Source: Natronobacterium gregoryi SP2 (GTDB taxonomy: Archaea > Halobacteriota > Halobacteria > Halobacteriales > Natrialbaceae). Taken from it: a stretch of DNA of 64,000 nt. Positions 1 through 8,406 of this stretch are shown here, one piece after another; position 1 is the first letter of the stretch; the number at the start of each line of letters is the position of its first letter. The notes beneath the pieces are model-generated. The model had not been told where the DNA came from and searched no databases. It was given only the letters and a program-made list of their open reading frames with translations. The stretch spans positions 1,798,001 to 1,862,000 of the forward strand of contig NC_019792.1 in assembly GCF_000230715.2 (NCBI RefSeq). The letters are read 5' to 3'. The position numbers and the translations under genes were made by a program.

Positions 1-579
1 GAGGTCGGCGACGGCGATGTCGCCTACCGCGCCGACGAGTACGAGGTCCGAGCGTTCGAGACCGACCACGACGCCCGCTCGGTCGGCTACGCGCTCGTCG
101 AGGACGACCGCAAGGGCCGCTTCGACCGTGAACGCGCCGAGGAACTCGGCGTTCCCGTCGGCCCGAAGTTCTCGAAACTCCACGAGGGCCAGCCTGTCGA
201 ACTCGAGGACGGCACCGTCGTCGAACCCGACCAGGTCGTCGGCGACCCGCGACCGGGACGGACGATCGTCTACACCGGCGACACCCGCCCCACCGTCGCG
301 ACGATCGAGGTCGCCGACGAGCCGGATCTGCTGATCCACGACGCGACCTTCGCGGACGACCGCGCCGAACGAGCGACCGAGACCGCTCACTCGACGGCCC
401 GCGGAGCCGCCGAGATCGCCGCTCGTGCCGGCGCGAAGCGACTCGCCCTGATGCACATCTCCTCCCGGTACGCCGGCCACACCGCGGAGCACGAACGGCA
501 GGCTCGGGAGGCCTTCGACGGCGAAGTCATCCTCCCCGAGGACGGCGACGAACTCGAGATTCCCTACTCCGACGACTGA
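1..579 (+). CDS. rnz: Ribonuclease Z, C-terminal part
   Basis: Open from the first base, so the N-terminal half lies outside the window; 192 codons remain. RNase Z is the metallo-beta-lactamase-fold endonuclease that trims the 3' trailer of tRNA precursors in the cytoplasm. Visible family landmarks are the metal-binding segment YTGDTRPT, the HDATFADD segment (Asp ligand) and the late histidine in LMHISSRYAGH, in the usual order and spacing for the C-terminal half. The protein ends PYSDD with TGA. Nothing appears damaged. Assignment rests on motif recognition only. Confidence 0.9.
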   Translation, partial: EVGDGDVAYRADEYEVRAFETDHDARSVGYALVEDDRKGRFDRERAEELGVPVGPKFSKLHEGQPVELEDGTVVEPDQVVGDPRPGRTIVYTGDTRPTVATIEVADEPDLLIHDATFADDRAERATETAHSTARGAAEIAARAGAKRLALMHISSRYAGHTAEHERQAREAFDGEVILPEDGDELEIPYSDD

Positions 580-637
580 TACGGATCGCTGTGTCGATGT
601 CTCGGTGCAACCACGTCAGATCCCGCGGTTGTGCCGG
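578..637. repeat. Degenerate copy of intergenic hairpin element (copy A)
   Basis: Begins GATACGGATCGCTG directly at the rnz stop and contains CGGTGCAACC facing GGTTGTGCCGG. The left arm matches the copy at 9807-9889; the right outer arm is eroded, so this is a decayed member of the same repeat family. Confidence 0.45.
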
Positions 638-784
638 AACTGACTTCCAGTGGCTTCAAGCCTGAAGTTGCGAGTCTTGAAACCCTAACTACCTGATAGA
701 GCTGGCCTGCTGCATATAGAGGACGCTCTTCGGAAGCAGATTGTTGGTCGAACAGAGCTGGCGCTGTGAAAGCGTAGCGGGCAA

Positions 785-806
785 GGGTGATGCGTCAGCA
801 TCACCC
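785..806 (+). promoter_or_regulatory. Leader hairpin of ISH4-type transposase
   Basis: GGGTGATGC-GTCA-GCATCACCC is a perfect 9-bp hairpin ending 4 nt before the ATG at 811. The second ISH4-type copy has a hairpin of different sequence but intact pairing at the same place, so the fold appears conserved. A role in limiting transposase translation is inferred. Confidence 0.55.
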
Positions 807-810
807 GACT

Positions 811-1695
811 ATGTTCCCAGTTGAAGTGTTTCGCTCAGAGGCGAGCGCCGCGAACCTGCTGGAGCAGGTTCGCTGGCGCGAGGGCCTCCAGTGCCCGCGC
901 TGCCAGTCTGAATCGGTGATCAAGTACGGCAGCTATCGAGAGTATCAGCGGTATCGCTGTAAAAATTGTGGACGCACGTTCAACGACAAGACCGGCACGA
1001 TCTTCGCGCACGCGAAGATCGGCCTTGACAAGCTGTTGTTCGCGTTCTACTCGTTGCTCCGATTCAACACGAGTATCCGCCAGTTAGACGCTGAAATTGA
1101 CGTCTCCTACCGATCGCTTCACCGGCGCGTCGAGCGTTTCGCCAGAACGCTCGACGCGCCTCAGCTCGATCTCGTTGGCCCCGTCGAGATCGATGAGTTC
1201 TACGTTTCTGCCGGAAAGAAAGGCCGCGAGCGCGACCAGGAGTCGCGCTCGCGTGGTCTCTCGAAACGTGGCAGAGGAAACTACGACGAAGACAAGCCAC
1301 CTGTGTTTGTCCTCGTTGATCGCGGTAGCGATCAGCGATACGTCATCCCGTCGAAATCCGCCGACGAATCGGCTGTGCGACTCCTCCTCGATTCCCACGA
1401 GGAGGAGTCGCTGACAGTCTATACCGACGGCTTTCGTGCCTACGACCCGTTAGAGACGGACGAAACGTACCAGCGAGAAGCGGTTATTCACGTCGAGGGA
1501 GAGTACGTTGATGGAGATGTACACGTGAATACGTGCGAGAGCCACGCGTCGCTGGCGCGACGGTGGCTCTCGCCGCATCGAGGTATCTCGAAGGACAAAC
1601 TCACCACGTATCTCAGACTCTTCGAATTTCGTCGGAAAATCCTACGCAAACCCGGTCGAAAAGCCCTGAAAGACATCGTTCGAACTGTTCTCTGA
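811..1695 (+). CDS. IS1595-family (ISH4 group) transposase
   Basis: DDE-type transposase of about 294 residues. The N-terminus carries a zinc ribbon (CPRCQSES... and CKNCGRTFND), followed by a helix-turn-helix region (SYRSLHRRVERF) and the catalytic core with VEIDEFYV, YTDGFRAYD and the CESH segment. The ATG at 811 is chosen because it aligns with the start of the second copy (MIPIKTF) and lies behind the leader hairpin; an in-frame ATG at 787 is possible. The gene looks intact and fills the element. It is clearly related to but not identical with the copy at 51471-52355. Confidence 0.9.
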   Translation: MFPVEVFRSEASAANLLEQVRWREGLQCPRCQSESVIKYGSYREYQRYRCKNCGRTFNDKTGTIFAHAKIGLDKLLFAFYSLLRFNTSIRQLDAEIDVSYRSLHRRVERFARTLDAPQLDLVGPVEIDEFYVSAGKKGRERDQESRSRGLSKRGRGNYDEDKPPVFVLVDRGSDQRYVIPSKSADESAVRLLLDSHEEESLTVYTDGFRAYDPLETDETYQREAVIHVEGEYVDGDVHVNTCESHASLARRWLSPHRGISKDKLTTYLRLFEFRRKILRKPGRKALKDIVRTVL

Positions 1696-1977
1696 CTCAC
1701 CAACAATGTCCTTCACAAGAGCGTATAGTAAAGTCTGCTTAGGAGTTCTTCATACTCCTGTATATTAAAATGACAATCTATTGAATGGCATACTTTAACC
1801 CACTCTTTCGTTCCGGGTGACCATGTTGATCACAACTCTACAGGTGATGCACCACGTAAACCGTATGATACGGTCCTCGCTTCTCCACCTGGTACAACAC
1901 CGGCCAAATCGGGGCCACGATACGTGCACGCAGTGTCCGCCCGAGATATTTTCGCTGGGGGAAGCGAGATACTACCA

Positions 1978-2640
1978 GTGCGTCACATCCAGGTCACGAT
2001 TCCGACCGGGAAACGGGAGACGATACTCGAGTTGCTGGACGAGGAGGGTATCGACTACGTCGTGACCGACGAGAGCAGTAGCCGCGAGTACGACGCCGTC
2101 GTCTCGTTTCCGCTGCCGAAAAACGCCGTCGAACCGATCCGCGACTCGTTGCAGAAGGTCGGCCTCGACGAGGAGAGCTACACGGTCGTCGCCGACGCCG
2201 AGACGGTCGCCTCGAGGCAGTTCGACGAACTGCAGGAGGAGTACGCCACTGAGAGCGTCGAGGAAGAACAGATATCCCACCAGGAACTGGTCACCCAGGC
2301 CGAGGAACTGACGCCGACGTTCAGCGTCTTCTTCACGATGACGCTGATCAGCGCCGTCGTCGCGACCGTCGGACTCTTGCTCGACTCGCCGGCAGTCGTC
2401 GTCGGCTCGATGGTGATCGCGCCGCTGATCGGACCGGCCCTGAGCGCCTCGATCGGGACTGTCGTCAACGATCGCGACGTCTTCTTGACGGGGATGCGCT
2501 ACCAGTTCACCGGCGTCGCCGGCGGTATAATCGCTGCAGCCATCGTCGCCTAGCTGGTCCAGTCGCTGCTGCTCGTTCCGCCAGGCCTCGAGATCACCGA
2601 GATCGACGAAGTCTCCGAACGGATCGCCCCTGATCACCAG
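1978..2640 (+). pseudogene. DUF389 family membrane protein, broken by amber stop and truncation
   Basis: Starts at GTG 1978 with VRHIQVTIPTGKRE, the typical beginning of haloarchaeal DUF389 (TIGR00341) proteins; a TATA-like run (about 1945-1952) lies roughly 30 bp upstream, suiting a leaderless mRNA. After a soluble domain of about 120 residues come membrane helices (FTMTLISAVVATVGLLL, AVVVGSMVIAPLIGPAL). A TAG at 2551-2553 interrupts the frame, yet coding-like sequence continues in frame (LVQSLLLVPPGLEI...) until homology ends near 2640. Family members are about twice as long, so the C-terminal membrane part is lost as well. Confidence 0.75.
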
Positions 2641-2674
2641 CTATTTCGTAGCTACATCCAACGTTCCACGTAGC

Positions 2675-3235
2675 ATGTCCAATTTGAAACACCCTCCGAC
2701 GATAGAGAATATCGTCGCTTCAACTGGAGTCGATCAAGAGCTCGACCTCGAATCGGTCGCCGAAGACCTCGATAGAACGGAATACGACCAAGAGAAGTTC
2801 CCTGGGGCGGTTTATCGGACACAAAACCCGAAATCCGCCTCGTTGATCTTCCGAACAGGTAAGATCGTTTGTACGGGCACGAAAAGTCCTGACGAAGTCT
2901 ACGAGAGTCTCGATATCGTATTTGATGCGCTCCGTGGTCTGGGTATCGACGTTCCGTCCAATCCTGAAATTATCATCCAGAATATTGTTTCGACTGGTGA
3001 TTTGGACTGTCGAGTCAATCTGCACGCCACCGCCATCGGCTTCGGTCTCGAAAACATCGAATACGAGCCCGAGCAATTCCCTGGCCTGGTCTATCGGCTG
3101 GACGACCCCGATGTGGTTACCCTCATCTTCGGTAGCGGTAAAGTCGTCGTCACTGGAGCAAAAGAACCAGCGGATGCAGACCGTGCACTCGATGTTATTT
3201 CGTCACGCCTCGCGGACCTCAGTTTACTAAACTGA
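2675..3235 (+). CDS. tbp: TATA-box binding protein
   Basis: 186 residues, the normal archaeal TBP length. The saddle is made of two direct repeats: the first begins PTIENIVASTG (residue 8) with FPGAVYR, and the second begins EIIIQNIVSTG (about 98) with FPGLVYR; each ends with a beta-strand segment IVCTGTK / VVVTGAK. The protein recognises promoter TATA boxes with TFB to recruit RNA polymerase. The usual acidic C-terminal tail of many haloarchaeal TBPs is short here. Haloarchaea commonly carry several TBPs; base composition is slightly lower in GC than the neighbours, which would suit an accessory paralogue (inference). Confidence 0.93.
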   Translation: MSNLKHPPTIENIVASTGVDQELDLESVAEDLDRTEYDQEKFPGAVYRTQNPKSASLIFRTGKIVCTGTKSPDEVYESLDIVFDALRGLGIDVPSNPEIIIQNIVSTGDLDCRVNLHATAIGFGLENIEYEPEQFPGLVYRLDDPDVVTLIFGSGKVVVTGAKEPADADRALDVISSRLADLSLLN

Positions 3236-3392
3236 CCGACCGTAACCTACCTGTGTTCGTCGCCTGTCACGGCTGTGGAGCTTATTTCGCTCGAGAACCG
3301 AGAGTCGGTATGCAGTGGTGCGACCAGTCGACAAGAGCGATCGGAAACGAGGGCGAGAGAGCCGGCAGCCGAAACTCGAGGGGGCAAGTAGC

Positions 3393-4049
3393 GTGACCGA
3401 CGACCGCCTCCCGAGCGAACACTGCTCGCCGCTCGCTGCGCTCGTCGACGAGGTACTCGCGGGCGTCGGCTACGAGGTGGCGGCCGCTACCGACGCTATC
3501 GACGACGCCGTCCCCGGGGACGGCGGTCTCTTCGATCCCGGAACCAATCCGGACGAGTTGCGTCGCGCGCTCGAGAGCCTGCTCGAGTCAGGACTCGGCC
3601 GGCCGCCCGTTCCCGGGTCGACGAGCGACGCGTTCGTCCTCTACGTCTACGGCAGTTCGCGTGGCAACCCTGGCCCTGCAGGGGCAGGTGCTGTCATCGT
3701 GGACGCTTCGGCGAGGGAGGAACTCGCCCGTCTCGGCCGGCCCGTCGGCTCCCGGACGGGGAACAACACCGCCGAGTACGTCGCCCTCGAACTCGGACTC
3801 TCTGAGCTACTGGCTCGGTACGAGCCACGCAGGCTAGAAGTACGAATCGATTCGATGACGGTTATCCGAGACGTCTGGGGCGGCGAGGACCCGACCGAAC
3901 CGGGCGTGGAGACGTACAGCGAGGCCGTCGCGGCAGCGCTCTCGAGTGTCCCGGACCACCGGTACACGCATCTGGCCGACAGCGATCCAAACCCCGCCGA
4001 TGCACTGGCGACGGTGGGTGCCGATATCGCGGCTTTCGGGCCTGGATGA
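3393..4049 (+). CDS. RNase HI-like protein, first catalytic Asp replaced by Tyr
   Basis: About 218 residues from the GTG at 3393, which precedes the conserved N-terminal region LPSEHCSPLAALVDEVL; an upstream in-frame GTG at 3315 would add 26 low-complexity residues. The C-terminal RNase H fold (about 80-205) shows YVYGSSRGNPGPAGAGA, NNTAEYVALELGL, VRIDSM and ADSDPNPADALA. In active enzymes the first motif is Y-V-D-G; here the codon is TAC (Tyr), whereas the other three carboxylates (Glu in TAEY, Asp in RIDS, Asp in PADA) remain. RNase HI removes RNA from RNA:DNA hybrids; this copy may be inactive or altered. Confidence 0.8.
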   Translation: MTDDRLPSEHCSPLAALVDEVLAGVGYEVAAATDAIDDAVPGDGGLFDPGTNPDELRRALESLLESGLGRPPVPGSTSDAFVLYVYGSSRGNPGPAGAGAVIVDASAREELARLGRPVGSRTGNNTAEYVALELGLSELLARYEPRRLEVRIDSMTVIRDVWGGEDPTEPGVETYSEAVAAALSSVPDHRYTHLADSDPNPADALATVGADIAAFGPG

Positions 4050-4109
4050 CATCTGTGCCCGATTGAACGGCGGAGTTTCCACCGCGGGTGGAACGTCCAG
4101 ACTGGTCGA

Positions 4110-4220
4110 GATGAAAAGGCCGCGACTCACTCCGTTCGTCGCGGTCTACGCTTCGAAACCGTCCTCGAACACGAACGTCCCGTCCCGCTGGACGACCTCG
4201 CCGTCGGCCTCGATGAACGA
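4110..4220 (-). repeat. Duplicated 3' end of aminopeptidase gene (copy 1, fragment)
   Basis: About 111 bp nearly identical to 4279-4390, with one A fewer in the run near its left end and a G for A change. Read on the minus strand it encodes the last residues of the M29 aminopeptidase (EVVQRDGTFVFEDGFEA then stop) but lacks the rest, so it is a gene-end fragment. The 58-bp stretch to the next copy shows no other feature. Confidence 0.8.
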
Positions 4221-4278
4221 ATCACTCCGAACTTTTTCCGCGTCGGGTTCGCGTCGCTCACCCTCGCGCAAAAACTTC

Positions 4279-4390
4279 GATGAAAAAGGCCGCGACTCAC
4301 TCCGTTCGTCGCGGTCTACGCTTCGAAACCGTCCTCGAACACGAACGTCCCGTCCCGCTGGACGACCTCGCCGTCGACCTCGATGAACGA
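4279..4390 (-). repeat. Duplicated 3' end of aminopeptidase gene (copy 2, in the gene)
   Basis: Partner of 4110-4220; this copy includes the true C-terminus and stop of the M29 aminopeptidase. Both begin at the GATGAAAA run, suggesting a tandem duplication. Confidence 0.8.
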
Positions 4391-5410
4391 CTCCTCGCTC
4401 ATGTCGACGATCATGTCGACGTGGGCAGCACTGTCGTTCTGCTCGTTGCCCTCGCCAACGGTGCCGTCGTAGGCCCGTCCGACCGCCATGTGGACCGTAT
4501 CGCCCATCTTCTCGTCGAAGAGCATGTTGTACGTGAACTGGTCGATGTCACGGTTCATCCCGATGCCGAGTTCGCCGAGTCGGCGCGCACCCTCGTCCGT
4601 GTTCAGGACCTCGGTCAGGGTCTCCTCGTTTTTCGCCGCCGAGTGGGAAACGACCTCGCCGCCCTCGAACTCGAGGTAGACGTCCGTGATCTCTCGGCCC
4701 TGGTGATAGAGTGGCATGTCGAACAGCACTTCGCCTTCGACGCTGTCGGGCTGGGGTGCAGTGAAGACCTCGCCGCCAGGGAGGTTGTTCTCGCCGTGGT
4801 CGTTGATCGTCGGGTTGCCGGCGATCGACATCGTCACGTCGGTCGTGTCGCCGCTGACGATGCGAATCTCGTCGGCCGGGTCCATGATCTCGACCATGTT
4901 CGCCTGGTGGTCGCGCTGTTCGTCCCAGTCTTTGTTGACGGCGTCCCAGACGAAGTTCTCGTAGCCCTCAGTGCTCATCTCGGCGAGCTGGGCGTTCGCC
5001 GGCGCGGGGAACTGCGTGAGACACCAGCGCGTCCCGAGGCGTTCCTCTAAGATCGGCTGGTGGGCCTGCTGGTAGGCCGCGCTCGTCTCGGGGTCGACGT
5101 CGCTAGTCTGGGTGACGTTGTCCGACGCACGAATAGCGATGTAAACGTCCGTGTTCTCGATGAGCGCGAGTTCGTGTTCGGGCGTCTCGAAGTCGTCGTC
5201 TGTGGCACGGAGATACGCCCGCTGCTGGCGCTTTCCCGTTCGCTGGCTCGTCGTGATCGGGTTTGCACCCTTCTCACCGATAACCTCGTGAAGGGCAACG
5301 ACCAGGTCCTCGGCGACGGGGTGGGCGTCGACGACGACGTTGTCTCCCTCCCCGAGATCGACGGAGTGGTTCGCGATTATTTCGGCATGTTCGCGGATTC
5401 GCGGGTCCAT
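4316..5410 (-). CDS. M29 family (thermophilic-type) aminopeptidase
   Basis: 364 residues from the ATG at 5410 (MDPRIREHAEIIANHSVDL), the usual start for this family; an ATG 9 codons upstream is also in frame. M29 metallo-aminopeptidases release N-terminal amino acids from peptides and act in the cytoplasm, often as dimers. The C-terminal metal site is visible: VHMAVGRAYDG followed by NDSAAHVDMIVDM (His, Tyr, His and Asp ligands), with an upstream LEFEGGEVV Glu segment. The length fits the family. The last 111 bp are duplicated downstream. No operon partner is apparent; the gene converges with the RNase HI-like gene. Confidence 0.88.
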   Translation of the reverse strand: MDPRIREHAEIIANHSVDLGEGDNVVVDAHPVAEDLVVALHEVIGEKGANPITTSQRTGKRQQRAYLRATDDDFETPEHELALIENTDVYIAIRASDNVTQTSDVDPETSAAYQQAHQPILEERLGTRWCLTQFPAPANAQLAEMSTEGYENFVWDAVNKDWDEQRDHQANMVEIMDPADEIRIVSGDTTDVTMSIAGNPTINDHGENNLPGGEVFTAPQPDSVEGEVLFDMPLYHQGREITDVYLEFEGGEVVSHSAAKNEETLTEVLNTDEGARRLGELGIGMNRDIDQFTYNMLFDEKMGDTVHMAVGRAYDGTVGEGNEQNDSAAHVDMIVDMSEESFIEVDGEVVQRDGTFVFEDGFEA

Positions 5411-5458
5411 GTGACACGCGTTCACCGCCGCCGGCATACGAGTTTCGAATCGAAATTC

Positions 5459-5704
5459 TCACTCTTCGCCGCCCTCGGCGAGAAAGATGCCGAGGTAGAT
5501 CGACGCGAACGCACACGCGACGCCGACACCGAAGGCGATCGTGTACGGTGACTCGAGGTCGAAGGGGGCGGCGTCGCCGGACGCCCAGCCGACGAAGCCG
5601 ACGATCACGAGCGCGACGGCGACGAGCCGTAACGCCGAGATTATGCGGCGTGCGGAATCGTTTCTCGAAGTATTTGCGCTCGAGGAATCCGTCGATCCGG
5701 TCAT
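5459..5704 (-). CDS. Small two-span membrane protein, hypothetical
   Basis: 81 residues starting MTGSTDSSS at 5704. Two hydrophobic segments are visible, about 24-43 (LRLVAVALVIVGFVGWASG) and about 54-75 (YTIAFGVGVACAFASIYLGI), after a polar Ser-rich N-terminus. The ATG overlaps the stop of the broken upstream gene (TGATGA type), so the two were probably one operon. No family recognised. Confidence 0.6.
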   Translation of the reverse strand: MTGSTDSSSANTSRNDSARRIISALRLVAVALVIVGFVGWASGDAAPFDLESPYTIAFGVGVACAFASIYLGIFLAEGGEE

Positions 5705-6203
5705 CGGTTGCTCCGTTCTCCTGTACTGGTGGTGCTGTCGAAAGCGTTCGGGTTCCGGTCGACCAGTTCGTCGAAGAAAGACACCGTCGCGGCCGTCAGG
5801 AGCAGCGAGAGCGGCACGACGACGACCGAGCCAAAGAGGAAGCCGGCAGCGCCACCGCTCGTAACCGCGAACGAGACCACGGGTGAAATCACCAGGACGG
5901 CGGCGAAGTGCCAGAGCCCGAATCGCAGATAGCGACCAGCACCACGGGAACAGCGAGCAACGCGAGCAGTGGCGACGGAAACTAGAACGTGAATTCGATC
6001 GAGAAGCCACGACCGACGCCGGCCACCGCTCGGCGAACGGCGTCGACCTCGAGTAGCGTCGTGAGAAGCGGCACGGCGAGAAACGGCAAGGGATCGCCGA
6101 ACCGACCGGTGATCCGTTCGACGTGACGAAAGAACGGGCTTCGATCGGTGTGGGGACTGTCGGTCGAATCGGAGAGAGGGCGGGCAGCGCTCACGAGCGA
6201 CAT
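5701..6203 (-). pseudogene. Broken multi-span membrane protein gene
   Basis: Starts MSLVSAARP at 6203 and reads to ...GRGFSIEFTF, where a TAG stops it near 5982. Membrane-like coding resumes immediately after the stop (FPSPLLALLAVPVVLVAI), then a frameshift leads to another frame that reads FGLWHFAAVLVISPVVSF and GFLFGSVVVVPLSLLL and ends at 5701 (DSTTSTGERSNR). Together these give a plausible 165-residue membrane protein carrying a nonsense mutation and a frameshift. An ISH1-type element lies just upstream and may have removed its promoter. Family unknown. Confidence 0.6.
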
Positions 6204-6226
6204 GTCGTATAGGTAGAGAGGGCTCT

Positions 6227-7152
6227 GGTGAATCGCATGACTGCATAGACTTCGACCGTCAGAACTAGGGAGTTGAAGCGGGAAACGGCGGATGCTCTAT
6301 GTCCAAAATTTCCCGCTTCACTGGGAAGGTCGTGACGTTGGCTAAAAGTGCTGTTGGTGGCCGAGGCGAATCCGCCGCCCCGCAGGGTGGCGGCGGATTC
6401 GCCGACTACGCCGTCGTTTCGCTGCACTGTCTGCGGATTTACTTGGAGAAATCCTACCGGGAAGCACTTGACCTGTTGAGCGAGATGCCACAAATACTGG
6501 CGGAGATCGGCCTTGAGGAGGCCGATCTCCCTGATCACTCTACGCTAGTGAAAGCATTTGATAGGATCAAGATGGCAGTCTGGCGAGTGCTGCTGCGCCT
6601 GTCGGCGCAGCTGCACGAGCCATCTGGCCATGCGGCGATGGATGCGACGTTTTTCGACCGCGAAAACGCGAGCAAACACTACTGCCGACGGACGAATTAC
6701 CGCGTTCAGACGCTCAAAACAACGGCTCTGGTCGATACTGAGTCACAAGCTATCCTCGACGTTCACTGCACAACCAAGAAACGTCACGACACGCAGATCG
6801 GCTGGCAACTCGCCCGCCGCAACGCTGGCGAGTTGCACAGCCTCGCCGCCGACAAAGGCTACGACTGGCAACGGTTCCGTGATAAACTCCGGGAAGAGGA
6901 CGTAAGACCGCTGATCAAGCATCGAGAGTTCCGTCCCATCGATCACGCGCATAACGCGCGGATCGATGGGACTCTCTACGGCCAGAGAGCGTTGTCTGAG
7001 ACCGTCTTCTCGGTGATCAAGCGCACGCTCGGCGACGCCGTGCGTGCGCGAAGCTGGTATCGTGAGTTCCGTGAAATCGTCCTAATGTGTGCCGTATACA
7101 ACATCAAGCGTACCGTCAACTAGCGAAATCAAGCGCCGTATGGCGATTCACC
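6227..7152 (+). mobile_element. IS5-family insertion sequence, ISH1 group
   Basis: Proposed ends are the inverted repeats GGTGAATCGC (6227-6236) and GCGATTCACC (7143-7152), about 926 bp, enclosing a single transposase gene. No matching target duplication is visible with these ends, so the exact borders are uncertain. Confidence 0.65.
6299..7123 (+). CDS. IS5-family (ISH1 group) transposase
   Basis: 274 residues, intact. It matches the ISH1-type transposase pattern: start MSKISRFTGKVV, GGGGFADYAVVSLHCLRIYL, DHSTLVKAFDRI, the catalytic segment AMDATFFDREN (first Asp), LAADKGYDWQ (second Asp) and the C-terminal LSETVFSVIKRTLG with YREFREIVLMCAVYNIKR (Glu). It catalyses DDE-type cut-and-paste transposition. 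Lengths of gene and element agree. Confidence 0.9.
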   Translation: MSKISRFTGKVVTLAKSAVGGRGESAAPQGGGGFADYAVVSLHCLRIYLEKSYREALDLLSEMPQILAEIGLEEADLPDHSTLVKAFDRIKMAVWRVLLRLSAQLHEPSGHAAMDATFFDRENASKHYCRRTNYRVQTLKTTALVDTESQAILDVHCTTKKRHDTQIGWQLARRNAGELHSLAADKGYDWQRFRDKLREEDVRPLIKHREFRPIDHAHNARIDGTLYGQRALSETVFSVIKRTLGDAVRARSWYREFREIVLMCAVYNIKRTVN

Positions 7153-7264
7153 ACGGCCGTAGAGAGTAACCCTTCTGAGCAACTCGATACTGTCGCCCGT
7201 CACCGGTCGTCAGGCACGGCTGGATTCGATAACGTTACCACGACGCCGCCTCGAGAATCCGGCA

Positions 7265-8278
7265 ATGATCGACCTCCGTTCGGATACCGTCACGAAACCG
7301 GACGACCGAATGCGCGACGCTGCATACGCTGCAGACGTCGGTGACGCCGTCTACGGGGAGGACCCGACCGTCAACGAACTCGAGGAGCGAGCAGCCGACG
7401 TCGTTGGAACCGAAGCTGCTCTTTACGTCCCAAGCGGGACGATGGGCAACCAGATCGCAGCCCGGGTTCACACCGAACGTGGACAGGAGTTGCTGACCGA
7501 CGAGAAAAGCCACATCGTGAAGTACGAACTCGGCGGTGCCGCCGATCTTTCCGGGCTTCAGGTGCGGATGGTCGATGCCGACCGTGGGATTCCGACACCC
7601 GAGCAGATCGCAAACGGCATCGTCCAGGAGAGCCTTCACCGACCGGGGACCGGGCTCGCGTGGCTCGAGAACACGCACAACGCCCGCGGCGGGCTCGCAA
7701 TCGAGCCCGAGAAAATCGACGCAGCAGCCAAAGCCGCCCACGAACGCGACGTTCCAGTCCATCTCGACGGGGCACGTATGTTCAACGCTGCGACGGCGCT
7801 GGACGTTCCGGTCACCGAACTCACGGAGCCGGTCGACTCGGTCATGTTCTGTCTCTCGAAGGGACTTGGTGCACCGATTGGCTCGATGCTGGCCGGCAGC
7901 GAGGACTTCGTCGAGAAAGCCTGCCGCGTCCGCAAACTTTTCGGCGGTGGACTCCGGCAAGCAGGTATCATCGCCGCGCCCGGACTCGAGGCCCTCGGGA
8001 ACGTCGACAACCTCGAGCGTGATCACGAGCACGCACAGCGACTCGCCGACGGACTCGAGGCCGTCGACGGTTTCGACGTCCAGCCACCAGAGACGAATAT
8101 CGTGCTCGCGGATATTTCTGGGACTGGGTTAGAGACCGACGCCGTCCTGGATCGACTTCGCGAGAAAGACGTACTGGCGACCCAGTTCGGGCCGTCGACG
8201 GTCCGATTCTGCACGCACTGGAACGTCTCGAGCGACGACGTCGAGACGGTACTCGAGCGGATCGAAACAGCTGTTTAA
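7265..8278 (+). CDS. ltaE: Low-specificity L-threonine aldolase
   Basis: 337 residues of the PLP-dependent beta-eliminating lyase / threonine aldolase family (fold type I). Begins MIDLRSDTVTKP as family members do. YVPSGTMGNQIA lies in the cofactor phosphate region, HLDGARMFNA carries the Asp that contacts the pyridine nitrogen, and FCLSKGLGAPIGS contains the Schiff-base lysine (about residue 200). The enzyme splits threonine or allo-threonine into glycine and acetaldehyde in the cytoplasm. No operon partner on the same strand; the stop overlaps that of the small gene on the other strand. Confidence 0.93.
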   Translation: MIDLRSDTVTKPDDRMRDAAYAADVGDAVYGEDPTVNELEERAADVVGTEAALYVPSGTMGNQIAARVHTERGQELLTDEKSHIVKYELGGAADLSGLQVRMVDADRGIPTPEQIANGIVQESLHRPGTGLAWLENTHNARGGLAIEPEKIDAAAKAAHERDVPVHLDGARMFNAATALDVPVTELTEPVDSVMFCLSKGLGAPIGSMLAGSEDFVEKACRVRKLFGGGLRQAGIIAAPGLEALGNVDNLERDHEHAQRLADGLEAVDGFDVQPPETNIVLADISGTGLETDAVLDRLREKDVLATQFGPSTVRFCTHWNVSSDDVETVLERIETAV

Positions 8279-8406
8279 CGGCCCCGCATCCCATCGCGGA
8301 ACTCGAGGACAGTACGGCGGAGTAACAGATACGAAAAGAATACTAGCGACAATAGGATCAAGACGACCGCGATGATGACGGGGTCGTCGGGAATGAGGTC
8401 CAGCAT
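8275..8406 (-). CDS. Small single-span membrane protein
   Basis: 43 residues, MLDLIPDDPVIIAVV..., from the ATG at 8406. One strongly hydrophobic segment (VIIAVVLILLSLVFFSYLL) is followed by a basic end (RRTVLEFRDGMRGR). Such tiny proteins are common in haloarchaea; function unknown. Its stop overlaps the end of ltaE on the other strand. Confidence 0.55.
   Translation of the reverse strand: MLDLIPDDPVIIAVVLILLSLVFFSYLLLRRTVLEFRDGMRGR

Larger units (their letters stand above)
724..1723 (+). mobile_element. IS1595-family insertion sequence, ISH4 group (copy 1)
   Basis: About 1000 bp bounded by imperfect inverted repeats: left CGCTCTT...ATTGTTGGT (724-748) and its complement ACCAACAAT...AAGAGCG (about 1700-1723). 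It holds one transposase gene. The 8-bp flanks (716-723 and 1724-1731) do not match, so no target duplication is visible, unlike the related copy at 51443-52446. The ends were set by alignment to that copy. Confidence 0.8.

Noticed and set aside
3946-5050. Long plus-strand open frames opposite the aminopeptidase gene
   Set aside because: They are the complementary shadow of a strongly biased high-GC gene and have no family-like sequence.
6227-7152. Target-site duplication of the ISH1-type element
   Set aside because: The 8-bp flanks (AGGGCTCT and ACGGCCGT) do not match under any of the end positions tried.
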